64,000 bases of DNA from contig JAJXZW010000002.1 of NCBI GenBank assembly GCA_021779855.1, positions 98,605-162,604 on the forward strand, read 5' to 3'. The position numbers were made by a program, and so were the translations under genes. Below the pieces are notes generated by a model, which saw only the letters and a list, made by a program, of their open reading frames with translations, ran no database searches and was not told the DNA's origin. Source of the DNA: Actinomycetes bacterium (lineage in GTDB: Bacteria; Actinomycetota; Acidimicrobiia; Acidimicrobiales; RAAP-2). This document shows positions 17,786 through 25,152 of this stretch, piece after piece (positions within the stretch are counted from its first letter, which is position 1; the number at the start of each line of letters is the position of its first letter).

Positions 17786-18565
17786 CTACTCGGCAAACAG
17801 GTCGGGTCGCCCGAGGGCGCTGGTGGAGGCCTCGGCGTAGAGCCGGGGCGGGATCCGCCCGGCCCGCCGGGCCAGCCAGCCGGCCCGCACCGCCGTGGCG
17901 ACGGCCTCGGCCATGGCGACGGGATCGAGGGCGCGGTTGATGGCCGAGGCGGCGAGCACCCCGGCGCAGCCCAACTCCATGGCGAGCGCCGCGTCCGAGG
18001 CCGTCCCCAGCCCGGCGTCGAGCAGGACCGGCACCCCCACCCGCTCGCAGATCAGGGCCACGGCGTGCGGGTTGCGCACCCCGAGCCCCGAGCCGATCGG
18101 CGAGCCCAGGGGCATCACGGCCACGCAGCCCGCCTGCTCGAGCCGCTGGGCGACCACCAGGTCGTCGTTGGTGTAGGCCCAGACCTCGAATCCGTCGGCG
18201 ACCAGCTCCTCGGCGGCCGCGAGGGTCTCGACCACGTCGGGCAGCAACGTGCGGTCGTCGCCGATCACCTCGAGCTTCACCCGGTCGGTCTCGAAGGCCT
18301 CGCGGGCGAGCCGGGCCGTCGCCACGGCCTCGCGGGCGCTGTAGCAGCCCGCGGTGTTGGGCAGCAGCACCACCTTGTTGCGCTCGAGCACGTCGTAGAG
18401 GGAGCCCTCGACCGACGGGTCGACCCGGCGCAGCGCGACCGTCGCGATGGTGACGTGGGCGGCCTCCAGGGTCGCCTCGAGGACCTCGAGGGACCGGAAC
18501 CCGCCCGTACCGAAGACCAGGCGCGAATCCGACTCGAACGAGCCGACGCTGAGCAGCTCTTCCAC
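17786..18565 (-). CDS. thiG: Thiazole synthase
   Basis: A 259-residue TIM-barrel enzyme that forms the thiazole phosphate of thiamine from deoxyxylulose phosphate, dehydroglycine and ThiS-thiocarboxylate. The Schiff-base lysine is K97 in [37 protein letters not shown] and [17 protein letters not shown] are family motifs. It starts at GTG 18565, 7 nt after a TACGCT box, so the message looks leaderless. No thiS or thiE is in the window. The 43 bp between thiG and divergent thiD is too short for a TPP riboswitch. Confidence 0.93.
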   Translation of the reverse strand: MEELLSVGSFESDSRLVFGTGGFRSLEVLEATLEAAHVTIATVALRRVDPSVEGSLYDVLERNKVVLLPNTAGCYSAREAVATARLAREAFETDRVKLEVIGDDRTLLPDVVETLAAAEELVADGFEVWAYTNDDLVVAQRLEQAGCVAVMPLGSPIGSGLGVRNPHAVALICERVGVPVLLDAGLGTASDAALAMELGCAGVLAASAINRALDPVAMAEAVATAVRAGWLARRAGRIPPRLYAEASTSALGRPDLFAE

Positions 18566-18572
18566 CGCGCCC

Positions 18573-18578
18573 AGCGTA
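18573..18578 (-). promoter_or_regulatory. -10 box of thiG (leaderless)
   Basis: TACGCT on the minus strand ends 7 nt before GTG 18565, with no ribosome-binding site between. The spacing implies transcription starting at or next to the start codon. Confidence 0.5.
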
Positions 18579-18597
18579 GTTCCGCCGCGGCGAAACT
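18578..18597. promoter_or_regulatory. 20-bp near-palindrome between divergent thiG and thiD
   Basis: AGTTCCGCCGCGGCGAAACT has two 10-bp halves that are inverted copies with one mismatch. It lies between the outward-facing -10 boxes of thiG and thiD. A shared operator is the simplest reading. No thiamine regulator is encoded nearby. Confidence 0.4.
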
Positions 18598-18602
18598 AGG
18601 GT
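18597..18602 (+). promoter_or_regulatory. -10 box of thiD (leaderless)
   Basis: TAGGGT ends 6 nt before GTG 18609. The short distance and lack of a separate Shine-Dalgarno region suggest a leaderless message. Confidence 0.5.
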
Positions 18603-18608
18603 TGGAGC

Positions 18609-19418
18609 GTGCAGCCCGCGGTCGCCCTGACCATCGCCGGCTCGGACTCGGGCGGGGGCGCCGGGATCCAGGCCGATCTCAAGACCTTCGCCGCCCTCGG
18701 GGTCTTCGGCACCTCGGCCGTCACCGCGGTGACGGCCCAGAACACCCTCGGGGTCGAGGCCGTGGCCGTGCTCACCCCCGACGAGGTCGAGGCCCAGGTG
18801 CGCGCGGTCGTCGGGGACCTCCCGGTCGCCGCGGCGAAGACCGGGATGCTCGCCACGCCCGAGGTGGTCGAGCGGGTGGCCGCCCTCGCCGAGGGCGGGC
18901 TCCTCGGCCCGCTCGTCGTCGATCCCGTCCTCGTCGCCACGAGCGGCGACCATCTCATGAAGGACGGCGGCGTCCAGGCCTACCGGGAGCGGCTCGTGCC
19001 CCTGGCGACGGTCGTCACCCCGAACCTCGCCGAGGCGGCCGCCCTGGTCGAGGTGGACCACCGCGACGTGCGCACCGTCGAGGACCTCGTCGCCCTGGCC
19101 CGGCGCGTCGGGGCCCTCGGACCGGCCGCCACCCTCGTCAAGGGCGGTCACCTCCACGCGCTCGAGCGCTCCCCCGACGTGCTCGTCGTCGAGGGCGTCG
19201 CGAGCGTGCTCGACGGCGCCCGCGTCGAGACCGACAACGACCACGGGACCGGGTGCACCCTCTCGGCGGCGATCGTCGCCGGCCTGGCGCGGGGCCGCTC
19301 GATCGCCGAGGCGGTCGCCGAGGCGAAGGCCTACGTGCGCGCGGCCCTCGAGGGCGCGGCGGGCTGGCGCCTCGGCCGGGGACGCGGTCCGATCGACCAC
19401 TTCGGATGGGGACCGTGA
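18609..19418 (+). CDS. thiD: Hydroxymethylpyrimidine/phosphomethylpyrimidine kinase
   Basis: A 269-residue ribokinase-fold kinase that phosphorylates HMP and HMP-P for thiamine synthesis. [20 protein letters not shown] (residues 8-27) is the substrate site. [11 protein letters not shown] and the anion-hole motif [10 protein letters not shown] also fit ThiD. It starts at GTG 18609. The stop overlaps the start of a small membrane protein gene. It diverges from thiG, so two thiamine steps share one promoter region. Confidence 0.93.
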   Translation: MQPAVALTIAGSDSGGGAGIQADLKTFAALGVFGTSAVTAVTAQNTLGVEAVAVLTPDEVEAQVRAVVGDLPVAAAKTGMLATPEVVERVAALAEGGLLGPLVVDPVLVATSGDHLMKDGGVQAYRERLVPLATVVTPNLAEAAALVEVDHRDVRTVEDLVALARRVGALGPAATLVKGGHLHALERSPDVLVVEGVASVLDGARVETDNDHGTGCTLSAAIVAGLARGRSIAEAVAEAKAYVRAALEGAAGWRLGRGRGPIDHFGWGP

Positions 19419-19984
19419 GCGACACCCCTCGCCCGCCGCTCACCACGACGACGAGCATCTGGCCCGCCGCGATGATCGCCGTCGTGGGGGTCACGCTGCT
19501 CGCCGTCTTCCTCCTCGTCGACTGGGTGACGTCCCGACCGGTCGTCACGCCCAGCGGCCCCGTGCCGGTGGTCGTGGGCGGTCTCGCGATCGAGCAGCCC
19601 CTCGCCGCCGGGCTCACCTACTGCAACCAGCCGCTCGAGGTGCCCCAGGACCTCGTGAGCGGCTTCGTCTTCCCCGTGGGCACCACGCCGCGTCCGGGCT
19701 CGAACACGCCCAACCTCGGGGCCGGCGACTTCGACTGCGTGGAGAACCTGGCGACGGCCCGCGCCACCAGCGGCGAGGTCCTCGGCTTCTACCGCGCCCA
19801 CCTGCCCGTGCTCGGCTGGAGCCTCTTCTCGACGAGCCCCTCACCGACCGGCCACCCCCAGTACCTGTTCCAGCGCTCCTCGAGCGACGGCTTCTACTGG
19901 GAGATCGGCGTCACGATCCGCGCCTCCACGCCCGGTCACGTGCGCTGGAGCTTCACCCTCTTCCAGAACTCCCAGACGGTCTAG
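19415..19984 (+). CDS. Single-pass membrane protein of unknown function
   Basis: A 189-residue protein. After a short cytoplasmic Pro/Thr-rich stretch, one membrane span (about residues 15-37, MIAVVGVTLLAVFLLVDWV) is followed by an extracytoplasmic domain with two cysteines (CNQP and DFDCVEN) that may pair. The part VLGFYRAHLPVLGWSLFS resembles the two-helix pattern of small exported domains that describe probe-like lipids, but I do not recognise a family. GTG 19415 overlaps the thiD stop; an ATG at 19406 would add three residues. It ends in a CTAG shared with the opposing gene. Confidence 0.65.
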   Translation: MSDTPRPPLTTTTSIWPAAMIAVVGVTLLAVFLLVDWVTSRPVVTPSGPVPVVVGGLAIEQPLAAGLTYCNQPLEVPQDLVSGFVFPVGTTPRPGSNTPNLGAGDFDCVENLATARATSGEVLGFYRAHLPVLGWSLFSTSPSPTGHPQYLFQRSSSDGFYWEIGVTIRASTPGHVRWSFTLFQNSQTV

Positions 19985-21249
19985 ACCGCGGCCGCGACGA
20001 GCTCGGGCTCCTCGACCGGGGCCCGCCGGGTGATCGAGGACCACAGGGCGAGGTTGAGCGGGTAGATCACGTAGCCGATCCGGGTCGCCGAGGCCACGCA
20101 GATCAGGACGGTGAAGGCCACCGCGAGCACGGCCAGCAACTGGCTCAGCGAGAGGGGGTGGTGCCGACGTAGGTAGCGGGCGAAGAACACCCCACCGACG
20201 ACGAAGGTCACCGGGGCGAGGACGTGGCCGAGCGCGGGCTCCCACGTCGTGAGGATGTGCCCGGGCAGGGCGCTCGCCGCGGGCGAGGTCACCCCAGCCA
20301 GCCCGAGCGGGAAGGCGAAGACGTTCGACGCGAAGGCCACCGGGTCACGCACGGCGAAGGGCAGCGTCGTGGCGAGCACGATCACCCCGACCCAGGCGAG
20401 GACCCTCGCCCAGCTGGTGCGCCCCTCGCGGTCGCGCGCGACGAGCAGTGCCCCGGCGGCGAGCGGCCAGGCCGTCAGCTTCATCGCCGCCGCGAGCCCG
20501 AGGGCGACGCCGGTCAGATTGGCCTGGCGGCGCTGCAGCGCGGCCACCGCGAGCAGGCACAGCGCGAGGATCGGCATGTCGTCCCCGCCGGTCGAGAGGA
20601 AGAGCGACCCGGTCGGCAGGACGATGAGCACCTGGGCGACGCGCAGCTTCTGGTCGGCTCGCGCGCGCAGGAGCGCCAGCGCCGCCGCGCTCGTCACGAG
20701 GGTCATGAGCGTCATGATGATGCGCGCGTCGGTGAGACCGTCGGCCTCGTGGGTCGTCGCCGAGGGCAGCCCGAAGACGCCCATGAGCGGGAAGTACGGG
20801 AAGAACGACTCGAAGGCCGGCAGACCCTTGATCTCGCCGATGACCTTGCCGTTGTGGTCGTAGGCGCGGTAGGGCGTGTGGTCCTTCGAGAGCGCCTGGC
20901 CGGCCCGGGTGATGACCCCGACCTCGGGCTGGGCGTGGTGCCAGTGGGCCTCGAGCCCGAGGGGCAACGCGACCGCGCCGAGCCCCACCACCACGAGCAG
21001 GACGACCCGGGCCAGGTGGACCCGGCGGCGCACCCGTCGGGCGAGGACTAACGCCGCCAGCCCGACGAGCGCGTAGGGGCCGATCGCCAGGTAGCCCCAC
21101 TGCCACTGGGCGCCCTGGGTCGAGGAGACGGCCAGCAGGGCCGCGAAGACGGCCGAGACGAGGTAGAGCACGCCGTCGCCCGCGAGCCCCCCGAGGCGGG
21201 CCCATCGGGAGGCGGCGGCGTCGCGAAGCCTCACCAAGCGAGCCACCAC
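19981..21249 (-). CDS. Multi-spanning membrane protein, putative GT-C glycosyltransferase (DUF2029/GT87-like)
   Basis: A 422-residue polytopic protein with about ten hydrophobic segments. Features expected of GT87-type mannosyltransferases are an early extracytoplasmic loop with KDHTPYRAYD, the aromatic FESFFPYFPLMGVFGLP and the membrane-edge AMKLTAWPLAAGAL. The proposed acceptor would be a cell-envelope glycolipid, which is inference. A TACACT box (21256-21261) ends 6 nt before GTG 21249, which decides this start over more distant upstream codons. It is single-gene and convergent with the 19415 gene. Confidence 0.62.
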   Translation of the reverse strand: MVARLVRLRDAAASRWARLGGLAGDGVLYLVSAVFAALLAVSSTQGAQWQWGYLAIGPYALVGLAALVLARRVRRRVHLARVVLLVVVGLGAVALPLGLEAHWHHAQPEVGVITRAGQALSKDHTPYRAYDHNGKVIGEIKGLPAFESFFPYFPLMGVFGLPSATTHEADGLTDARIIMTLMTLVTSAAALALLRARADQKLRVAQVLIVLPTGSLFLSTGGDDMPILALCLLAVAALQRRQANLTGVALGLAAAMKLTAWPLAAGALLVARDREGRTSWARVLAWVGVIVLATTLPFAVRDPVAFASNVFAFPLGLAGVTSPAASALPGHILTTWEPALGHVLAPVTFVVGGVFFARYLRRHHPLSLSQLLAVLAVAFTVLICVASATRIGYVIYPLNLALWSSITRRAPVEEPELVAAAV

Positions 21250-21255
21250 CGCCCA

Positions 21256-21261
21256 AGTGTA
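21256..21261 (-). promoter_or_regulatory. -10 box of the GT87-like gene (leaderless)
   Basis: TACACT on the minus strand lies 6 nt before GTG 21249, with no ribosome-binding site. Confidence 0.5.
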
Positions 21262-21296
21262 CCGACCGGCCCCGCCGCGGCCCGCTTCCCCGCGCC

Positions 21297-21302
21297 TAGG
21301 TT
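21297..21302 (+). promoter_or_regulatory. -10 box of the acuI-like gene (leaderless)
   Basis: TAGGTT ends 7 nt before GTG 21310. It is back to back with the opposing TACACT box 36 bp away. Confidence 0.5.
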
Positions 21303-21309
21303 GAGGGAC

Positions 21310-22290
21310 GTGCGAGCGCTGGTCATCACCGAGTCCGACGGCGAGGTGACCCTCCGCGTGGACGAGGTCGCCCCCCACGGCTTCGACCAGGACGATGCCC
21401 ACGTGGCGGTCGAGTACTCCGGGGTGAACTTCAAAGACGCGATGGTCGCCGCGGCGCGCAGCCGCGTGCGCCGGGTGTCACGAGTCGTCGGCGGCGTCGA
21501 CGCGGCGGGCACCCTGGTCGAGCCCTTCGGTGCCCTCGGGGCCGGGACGGCCGTCGCCGTGCACGGCGGCGGCCTCGGGGTCGAGCGCGACGGCGGCTTC
21601 GCCACCGAGGTGCGCGCCCCCGCGCGCTGGGTCTCGCCCCTGCCCGAGGGGCTCGGCCCCCGCGCGGCCATGATCGTCGGCACGGCCGGCTGGACGGCGA
21701 TGGCGAGCGTCCTCGCCCTCGAGCACCACGGCCTCACCCCCGACGCCGAGGTCCTCGTCACCGGGGCGACCGGCGGGGTGGGCTCCCAGGCCGTCTTCTA
21801 CCTCGCCCGACGCGGCTATCGACCGATCGCCTCGACCGGGTCGCCCGACGCGTCGGAGTGGCTGCACGCGCTGGGTGCGGCGGCCGTGATCGGGCGCGAG
21901 GACGTGAGCGACCGGCCGGAGCGGGTCCTCGGGACCGAGCGCTGGGACGGCGCGATCGACTGCGTCGGCGGCCCGGCGCTCGCCCAGGTCCTGCGCGCGC
22001 TGCGCCACGGCGCGGCCGTCGCGGCGAGCGGCCTCGTGGCGAGCGCCGACCTGCCCACCACCGTCTACCCGTTCATCACCCGCGCGGTGAGCCTCCTCGG
22101 GATCGACGCGGTGGAAGCGCCCACGCTCCAGCGGGCCCGGGTCTGGGAGGAGGTCGCGCGCACGGCGCGCGCGGCCGACCTCGAGGTCTTCGTCGACCGC
22201 GAGGTCGGCCTCGACGAGCTCGGCGCGGCGTTCGACGACCTGCGCCACGGGCGCACCCGCGGCCGGATCCTGGTCGACCCCCGCCGCTAG
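21310..22290 (+). CDS. acuI: Zinc-independent medium-chain oxidoreductase (YhdH/AcuI acrylyl-CoA reductase-like)
   Basis: A 326-residue MDR-superfamily protein. The early EYSGVNFKDAMVA and GVDAAGTLVE, the NADPH motif VTGATGGVGSQAVFYLARRGY and the late FDDLRHGRTRGRILVD match the YhdH/AcuI group, which reduces acrylyl-CoA or quinone-like enones with NADPH. No zinc-binding cysteine cluster is present. The GTG at 21310 follows its promoter box at leaderless spacing. It ends on CTAG shared with the opposing gene. The in vivo substrate is uncertain. Confidence 0.78.
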   Translation: MRALVITESDGEVTLRVDEVAPHGFDQDDAHVAVEYSGVNFKDAMVAAARSRVRRVSRVVGGVDAAGTLVEPFGALGAGTAVAVHGGGLGVERDGGFATEVRAPARWVSPLPEGLGPRAAMIVGTAGWTAMASVLALEHHGLTPDAEVLVTGATGGVGSQAVFYLARRGYRPIASTGSPDASEWLHALGAAAVIGREDVSDRPERVLGTERWDGAIDCVGGPALAQVLRALRHGAAVAASGLVASADLPTTVYPFITRAVSLLGIDAVEAPTLQRARVWEEVARTARAADLEVFVDREVGLDELGAAFDDLRHGRTRGRILVDPRR

Positions 22291-22889
22291 GCGCCGGCGA
22301 AGAACGGCGACACCGTGAGGACGCCGTTGCACGCCTGGACCGGTGGCACGGCCGTCACCACCACCTCGGCGGCGCCACCGGGCAGCTGCACGCTCAACGT
22401 CAGGGCGCTGGGGCAGCTCGAGCCGGTCGAGACGTCGGAGTAGATGAGGTCGAAGGTCGCCGACTGGTTGTCCCCGAGGGTCAGCGCGCGGGGGGGCTGG
22501 TTGGCCTGGGGCGGGGAGAGGAACGCGCCCGAGACGGTGGCGTTGGGCGCGTCGGTCGCCGTGGTGGGGATGAGCCCGCCCAGGCGGTCGAGCAGGGTCA
22601 GGCGCGGCCACCCCTCGAGCGTGCACGTGCCCGCGGTGTCCTTGGTGATCGTCACGCTGGCGTAGACGTCGCCGCCCGCCCCCTGCCCCTGGTTGAAGCG
22701 TCCGGCGAAGGCCCCGGCCGCGCACCCGGCGGGACCCGCGGTCGTCGTCGTCACCGGGACGCTCGTCGTGGTGCTCGGCGGCACCGTCGTGGTCGAGGAG
22801 CTCGAACGCGAATCGATGGCGTGGCGGCTGATCGTGTATATGACGACGAAGGCGAAGAAGAGCGCGAGCCCCTTGAGCGCTCGGCTCAC
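22287..22889 (-). CDS. Membrane-anchored DUF4232-like extracytoplasmic protein
   Basis: A 200-residue protein with an N-terminal anchor (GLALFFAFVVIYTI), a Ser/Thr/Pro linker (about residues 31-52) and an extracellular domain. Cysteines pair plausibly (GCAAG..GTCTLEGWP; SCP..QACNG). The block GTCTLEGWPRLTLLD and the end VTAVPPVQACNGVLTVSPF are typical of DUF4232 proteins, which are frequent in actinobacteria and of unknown role. GTG 22889 overlaps the stop of the nuclease gene by 4 nt, so it is the last gene of that operon. Confidence 0.75.
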   Translation of the reverse strand: MSRALKGLALFFAFVVIYTISRHAIDSRSSSSTTTVPPSTTTSVPVTTTTAGPAGCAAGAFAGRFNQGQGAGGDVYASVTITKDTAGTCTLEGWPRLTLLDRLGGLIPTTATDAPNATVSGAFLSPPQANQPPRALTLGDNQSATFDLIYSDVSTGSSCPSALTLSVQLPGGAAEVVVTAVPPVQACNGVLTVSPFFAGA

Positions 22890-23407
22890 TTACCGAAGTC
22901 CTCGGGATCCACCCGGTCGAGGAACGCACGCAACTCAGCCACCAGGTCGGCCTCGTCGGCGACGTCGATGACCGGGGCCTCCTCATCCTCCTCGTCCTCC
23001 TCAGAGAGGTCCATGACGCGACCCTCGCTCGCCATCAGCGCGTCGCTGACGAGGATCGGGGCGCCCACCCGCAGCGCGAGCGCGACGGCGTCGCTGGGCC
23101 GGGCGCTCACCACGATCTCCTCGCCCCCGCGCAGCATCCGCAGGTTGGCGTAGAACGTGCCGGCCACCAGTTCGGTGATCTCCACCGAGAACAGGCGCGC
23201 GCCGAGCGCGGTGATCACGTGGCCCATGAGGTCGTGGCTCATCGGGCGCGGCGCCTCGACCCCCTGGAGGGCGTAGGCGATGGCCGCCGCCTCCGGCGTG
23301 CCCACGAAGATCGGCAGGACGCGCTCGCCGGCCACCTCCTCGAGGAGCAGCAGCGGCGTCGCCGAGCCCACGTCGACGCGCACCGCCCTCAGCACGACCT
23401 CGATCAC
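22886..23407 (-). CDS. Bifunctional nuclease family protein (DUF151, Rv1829-like)
   Basis: A 173-residue DUF151 protein. The block VLPIFVGTPEAAAIAYALQG and the SARPSDAVALALRVGAPI motif are diagnostic. Plant and bacterial relatives have DNase and RNase activity in vitro, but cellular roles are unclear. A strongly acidic stretch (SEEDEEDEEAP, about residues 134-144) precedes a short C-terminal helix. A TAGGCT box (23414-23419) lies 6 nt before GTG 23407. Neighbours FtsR and FHA match the M. tuberculosis order Rv1827-Rv1828-Rv1829. Confidence 0.85.
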   Translation of the reverse strand: MIEVVLRAVRVDVGSATPLLLLEEVAGERVLPIFVGTPEAAAIAYALQGVEAPRPMSHDLMGHVITALGARLFSVEITELVAGTFYANLRMLRGGEEIVVSARPSDAVALALRVGAPILVSDALMASEGRVMDLSEEDEEDEEAPVIDVADEADLVAELRAFLDRVDPEDFGK

Positions 23408-23413
23408 GGCTTC

Positions 23414-23419
23414 AGCCTA
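23414..23419 (-). promoter_or_regulatory. -10 box of the DUF151 gene (leaderless)
   Basis: TAGGCT on the minus strand ends 6 nt before GTG 23407. It overlaps the end of the FtsR gene, giving this gene its own promoter inside the cluster. Confidence 0.45.
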
Positions 23420-24223
23420 GGCCCCGTGGGGAACGAGGGAGCGGGCGGCGACCTCGCGCTCGACCTCGCGCGCCACCAACTCGGCCCGCAGCGCCGCGAC
23501 CTGGTCAGCGACTTCCCGGAGCCGGTCGTCGGGTGCCTCCGGGTGGGCCCACGAGGGGCCGGCGATCTCGGCGGCCACGCCGACCTCGCGCTCGGCCACC
23601 CTCACGAGGGCGCGCACCTGGCGCGGGTCGGCCCCGCGCGCGAGCAGGTCGCGCACGAGGCGCACCACGCGCACGTCGCGCTCGTCGTAGCGGGCCAGTC
23701 CGTCGACGACCGTCGGCGCGAGGATGCCCAGGGCCAGGACCTGGTTGAGCTCGTCGGGCGTGAGGCCGCTCTCGACGAGCAGCTCGGCGACCGAGCGCGG
23801 ACCCGCCACCACGTCGGACGGCACCACGTCTCCGCTCGGGTCCTCGGGCTCGGGTTCGACGGCCCGCACGACCGTGAGAGTGCGCGTGGACGTCGGGGCC
23901 GGGGCGACGACCGCGGGGGCGAGGGCCTCGCGCGCCGCGACGAGGGTCGTCGCGACGGGACCGTCGGCGAGGAGGCCCTGGTCGATCAGGCGCAGGCGCA
24001 CCACCCGCAGCGGGACGAACTCCTCCTGGGCGAGTCGGATGGCCTCGCGCAGGCAGGCCACGTCGCGCTCGGAGTAGAGCCGGTAGCCCTTGCGGCTACG
24101 GCTCGGGCGTACCAGGCCCTTGTCCTCGTAGTAGCGGATCTTGGAGAGCTCCAAGTCGGGGAAGTCGCGCCGCAGGCGCGCGTGAACCTCCCCGATGCGC
24201 ATCGTTCCCTGCTCGAGGGTCAT
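23417..24223 (-). CDS. ftsR: MerR-like transcriptional regulator FtsR (Rv1828-like)
   Basis: A 268-residue regulator. The N-terminal winged helix MRIGEVHARLRRDFPDLELSKIRYYEDKGLVRP with GYRLYSERDV matches the FtsR/Rv1828 family, which activates ftsZ and related genes in corynebacteria and mycobacteria. A Pro/Ala-rich linker (about residues 100-145) leads to a second helical domain with SVAELLVESGLTPDELNQVLALG, as in two-domain FtsR. ATG 24223 overlaps the FHA stop; an in-frame ATG at residue 8 is an alternative. Targets here are inference. Confidence 0.82.
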   Translation of the reverse strand: MTLEQGTMRIGEVHARLRRDFPDLELSKIRYYEDKGLVRPSRSRKGYRLYSERDVACLREAIRLAQEEFVPLRVVRLRLIDQGLLADGPVATTLVAAREALAPAVVAPAPTSTRTLTVVRAVEPEPEDPSGDVVPSDVVAGPRSVAELLVESGLTPDELNQVLALGILAPTVVDGLARYDERDVRVVRLVRDLLARGADPRQVRALVRVAEREVGVAAEIAGPSWAHPEAPDDRLREVADQVAALRAELVAREVEREVAARSLVPHGA

Positions 24224-24684
24224 GAGTTCGCCTCCCAGAACACGAGCTTGAACTTCCCGATCTGGATCTCGTCGGCCGAGTGGAGCGTGGTCTCCTCGAC
24301 CCGCCGGCCGTTGACGTAGGTGCCGTTGAGCGAGTTGAGGTCCCGCAGGGTCACCCGTCCGCTCGCGGTGCGCGTGAACACGGCGTGATGACGCGAGACC
24401 GAGACATCGTCGAGCAGGATCTCGCTCGCCTCGTGTCGACCGACCGACGTCACGTCATCCTTGAGCTCGATGCGCGCGCCGGCCTCGGGGCCGGCGGCGA
24501 TCACGAGCTCGTCGCCGTGCTCCCCACCCGGTCCACGCCACGCCTCGGGGTGCAGCGTGTCGGGCGCGTGCACCACCGGCACCGCCACCGTCTCGGGTGA
24601 GGACGTCGCGTGCTGGGGCGCGCCGCAGGCCCAACAGAAGTTGGCGTTGGCGTTGAGGATCTCCCCGCAGCGACGGCAGTTCAC
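24220..24684 (-). CDS. Zinc-ribbon plus FHA domain protein (GarA/OdhI-like)
   Basis: A 154-residue protein. Residues 3-20 form a C2-C2 zinc ribbon (C3, C6, C17, C20). A linker leads to an FHA domain (about residues 70-150) with SVGRHEASEILL, SVSRHHAVF and NSLNGTYVNG, the phosphothreonine-binding loops. The end DEIQIGKFKLVF is very close to GarA. GarA/OdhI proteins throttle 2-oxoglutarate dehydrogenase and glutamate metabolism when bound to their own phosphorylated N-terminal ETT motif. That N-terminal phospho-motif is not seen here; the ribbon occupies its place. Start GTG 24684 has a TAGTCT box 7 nt upstream. Confidence 0.85.
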   Translation of the reverse strand: MNCRRCGEILNANANFCWACGAPQHATSSPETVAVPVVHAPDTLHPEAWRGPGGEHGDELVIAAGPEAGARIELKDDVTSVGRHEASEILLDDVSVSRHHAVFTRTASGRVTLRDLNSLNGTYVNGRRVEETTLHSADEIQIGKFKLVFWEANS

Positions 24685-24691
24685 GGCGCCC

Positions 24692-24697
24692 AGACTA
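24692..24697 (-). promoter_or_regulatory. -10 box of the FHA-ftsR operon (leaderless)
   Basis: TAGTCT on the minus strand ends 7 nt before GTG 24684. No ribosome-binding site is between. Confidence 0.5.
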
Positions 24698-24738
24698 GTT
24701 AACCCCCGCCCGGCCCGCCGGGGCCGGCGGGGACCGGT

Positions 24739-24772
24739 CGGTGGCCGGTCAGTGGCCGGTCAGTGGCCGGTC
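24739..24772. repeat. Short tandem repeat at the end of gcvH
   Basis: The unit ggtggccggtc / agtggccggtc is repeated about three times in an 11-nt period (around 24739-24772). The last copy encodes the gcvH C-terminus (LTGH, stop). Replication slippage is the likely origin; one added unit would not change the protein because the extra copies lie after the stop. Confidence 0.55.
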
Positions 24773-25140
24773 AGGGCCTCGTAGCCGGCCGCGTCGAGGA
24801 GCCCGTCGTACTCCGCGCTCGAGGCGACCTCGATCTCGCACAGCCAGCCCTCGCCGTAGGGGTCGGCGTTGACGAGCTCGGGCGACTGGCGCAGCGCCTC
24901 GTTCACGGCCCGCACCGTCCCGCTCACCGGCGCGTAGACCTCCGAGACGGACTTGGTCGACTCGACCTCGCCGAGCGTGCCGCCCTCCCCCACCGCGTCG
25001 CCCACCTCGGGCAGGTCGACGAAGACGACGTCGCCCAGGGCGTCCTGGGCGTAGTCGGTGATGCCGACGCGCACGACGTCGCCGTCCTTGCGCGCCCACT
25101 CGTGGTCGTTCGAGTAGCGCAGGTCACCCGGGATGTTCAC
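24760..25140 (-). CDS. gcvH: Glycine cleavage system H-protein
   Basis: A 126-residue lipoyl carrier that shuttles the aminomethyl group among P, T and L proteins. It begins NIPGDLRYSNDHEWA, and the lipoylated lysine is K63 in GEVESTKSVSEVYAPVSG. The end is full length. A TAAGTT box (25147-25152) lies 6 nt before GTG 25140. It is about 7 kb from gcvT-gcvP on the same strand, next to the FHA/FtsR genes, as in mycobacteria. The tail end is followed by three tandem copies of GTGGCCGGTCA-like sequence at about 24739-24772. Confidence 0.94.
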   Translation of the reverse strand: MNIPGDLRYSNDHEWARKDGDVVRVGITDYAQDALGDVVFVDLPEVGDAVGEGGTLGEVESTKSVSEVYAPVSGTVRAVNEALRQSPELVNADPYGEGWLCEIEVASSAEYDGLLDAAGYEALTGH

Positions 25141-25146
25141 GGCGCC

Positions 25147-25152
25147 AACTTA
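25147..25152 (-). promoter_or_regulatory. -10 box of gcvH (leaderless)
   Basis: TAAGTT on the minus strand ends 6 nt before GTG 25140. Confidence 0.5.

Noticed and set aside
18566..18608. TPP riboswitch before thiG or thiD
   Set aside because: The gap is only 43 bp and both starts have -10 boxes 6-7 nt upstream, leaving no leader for a THI element.
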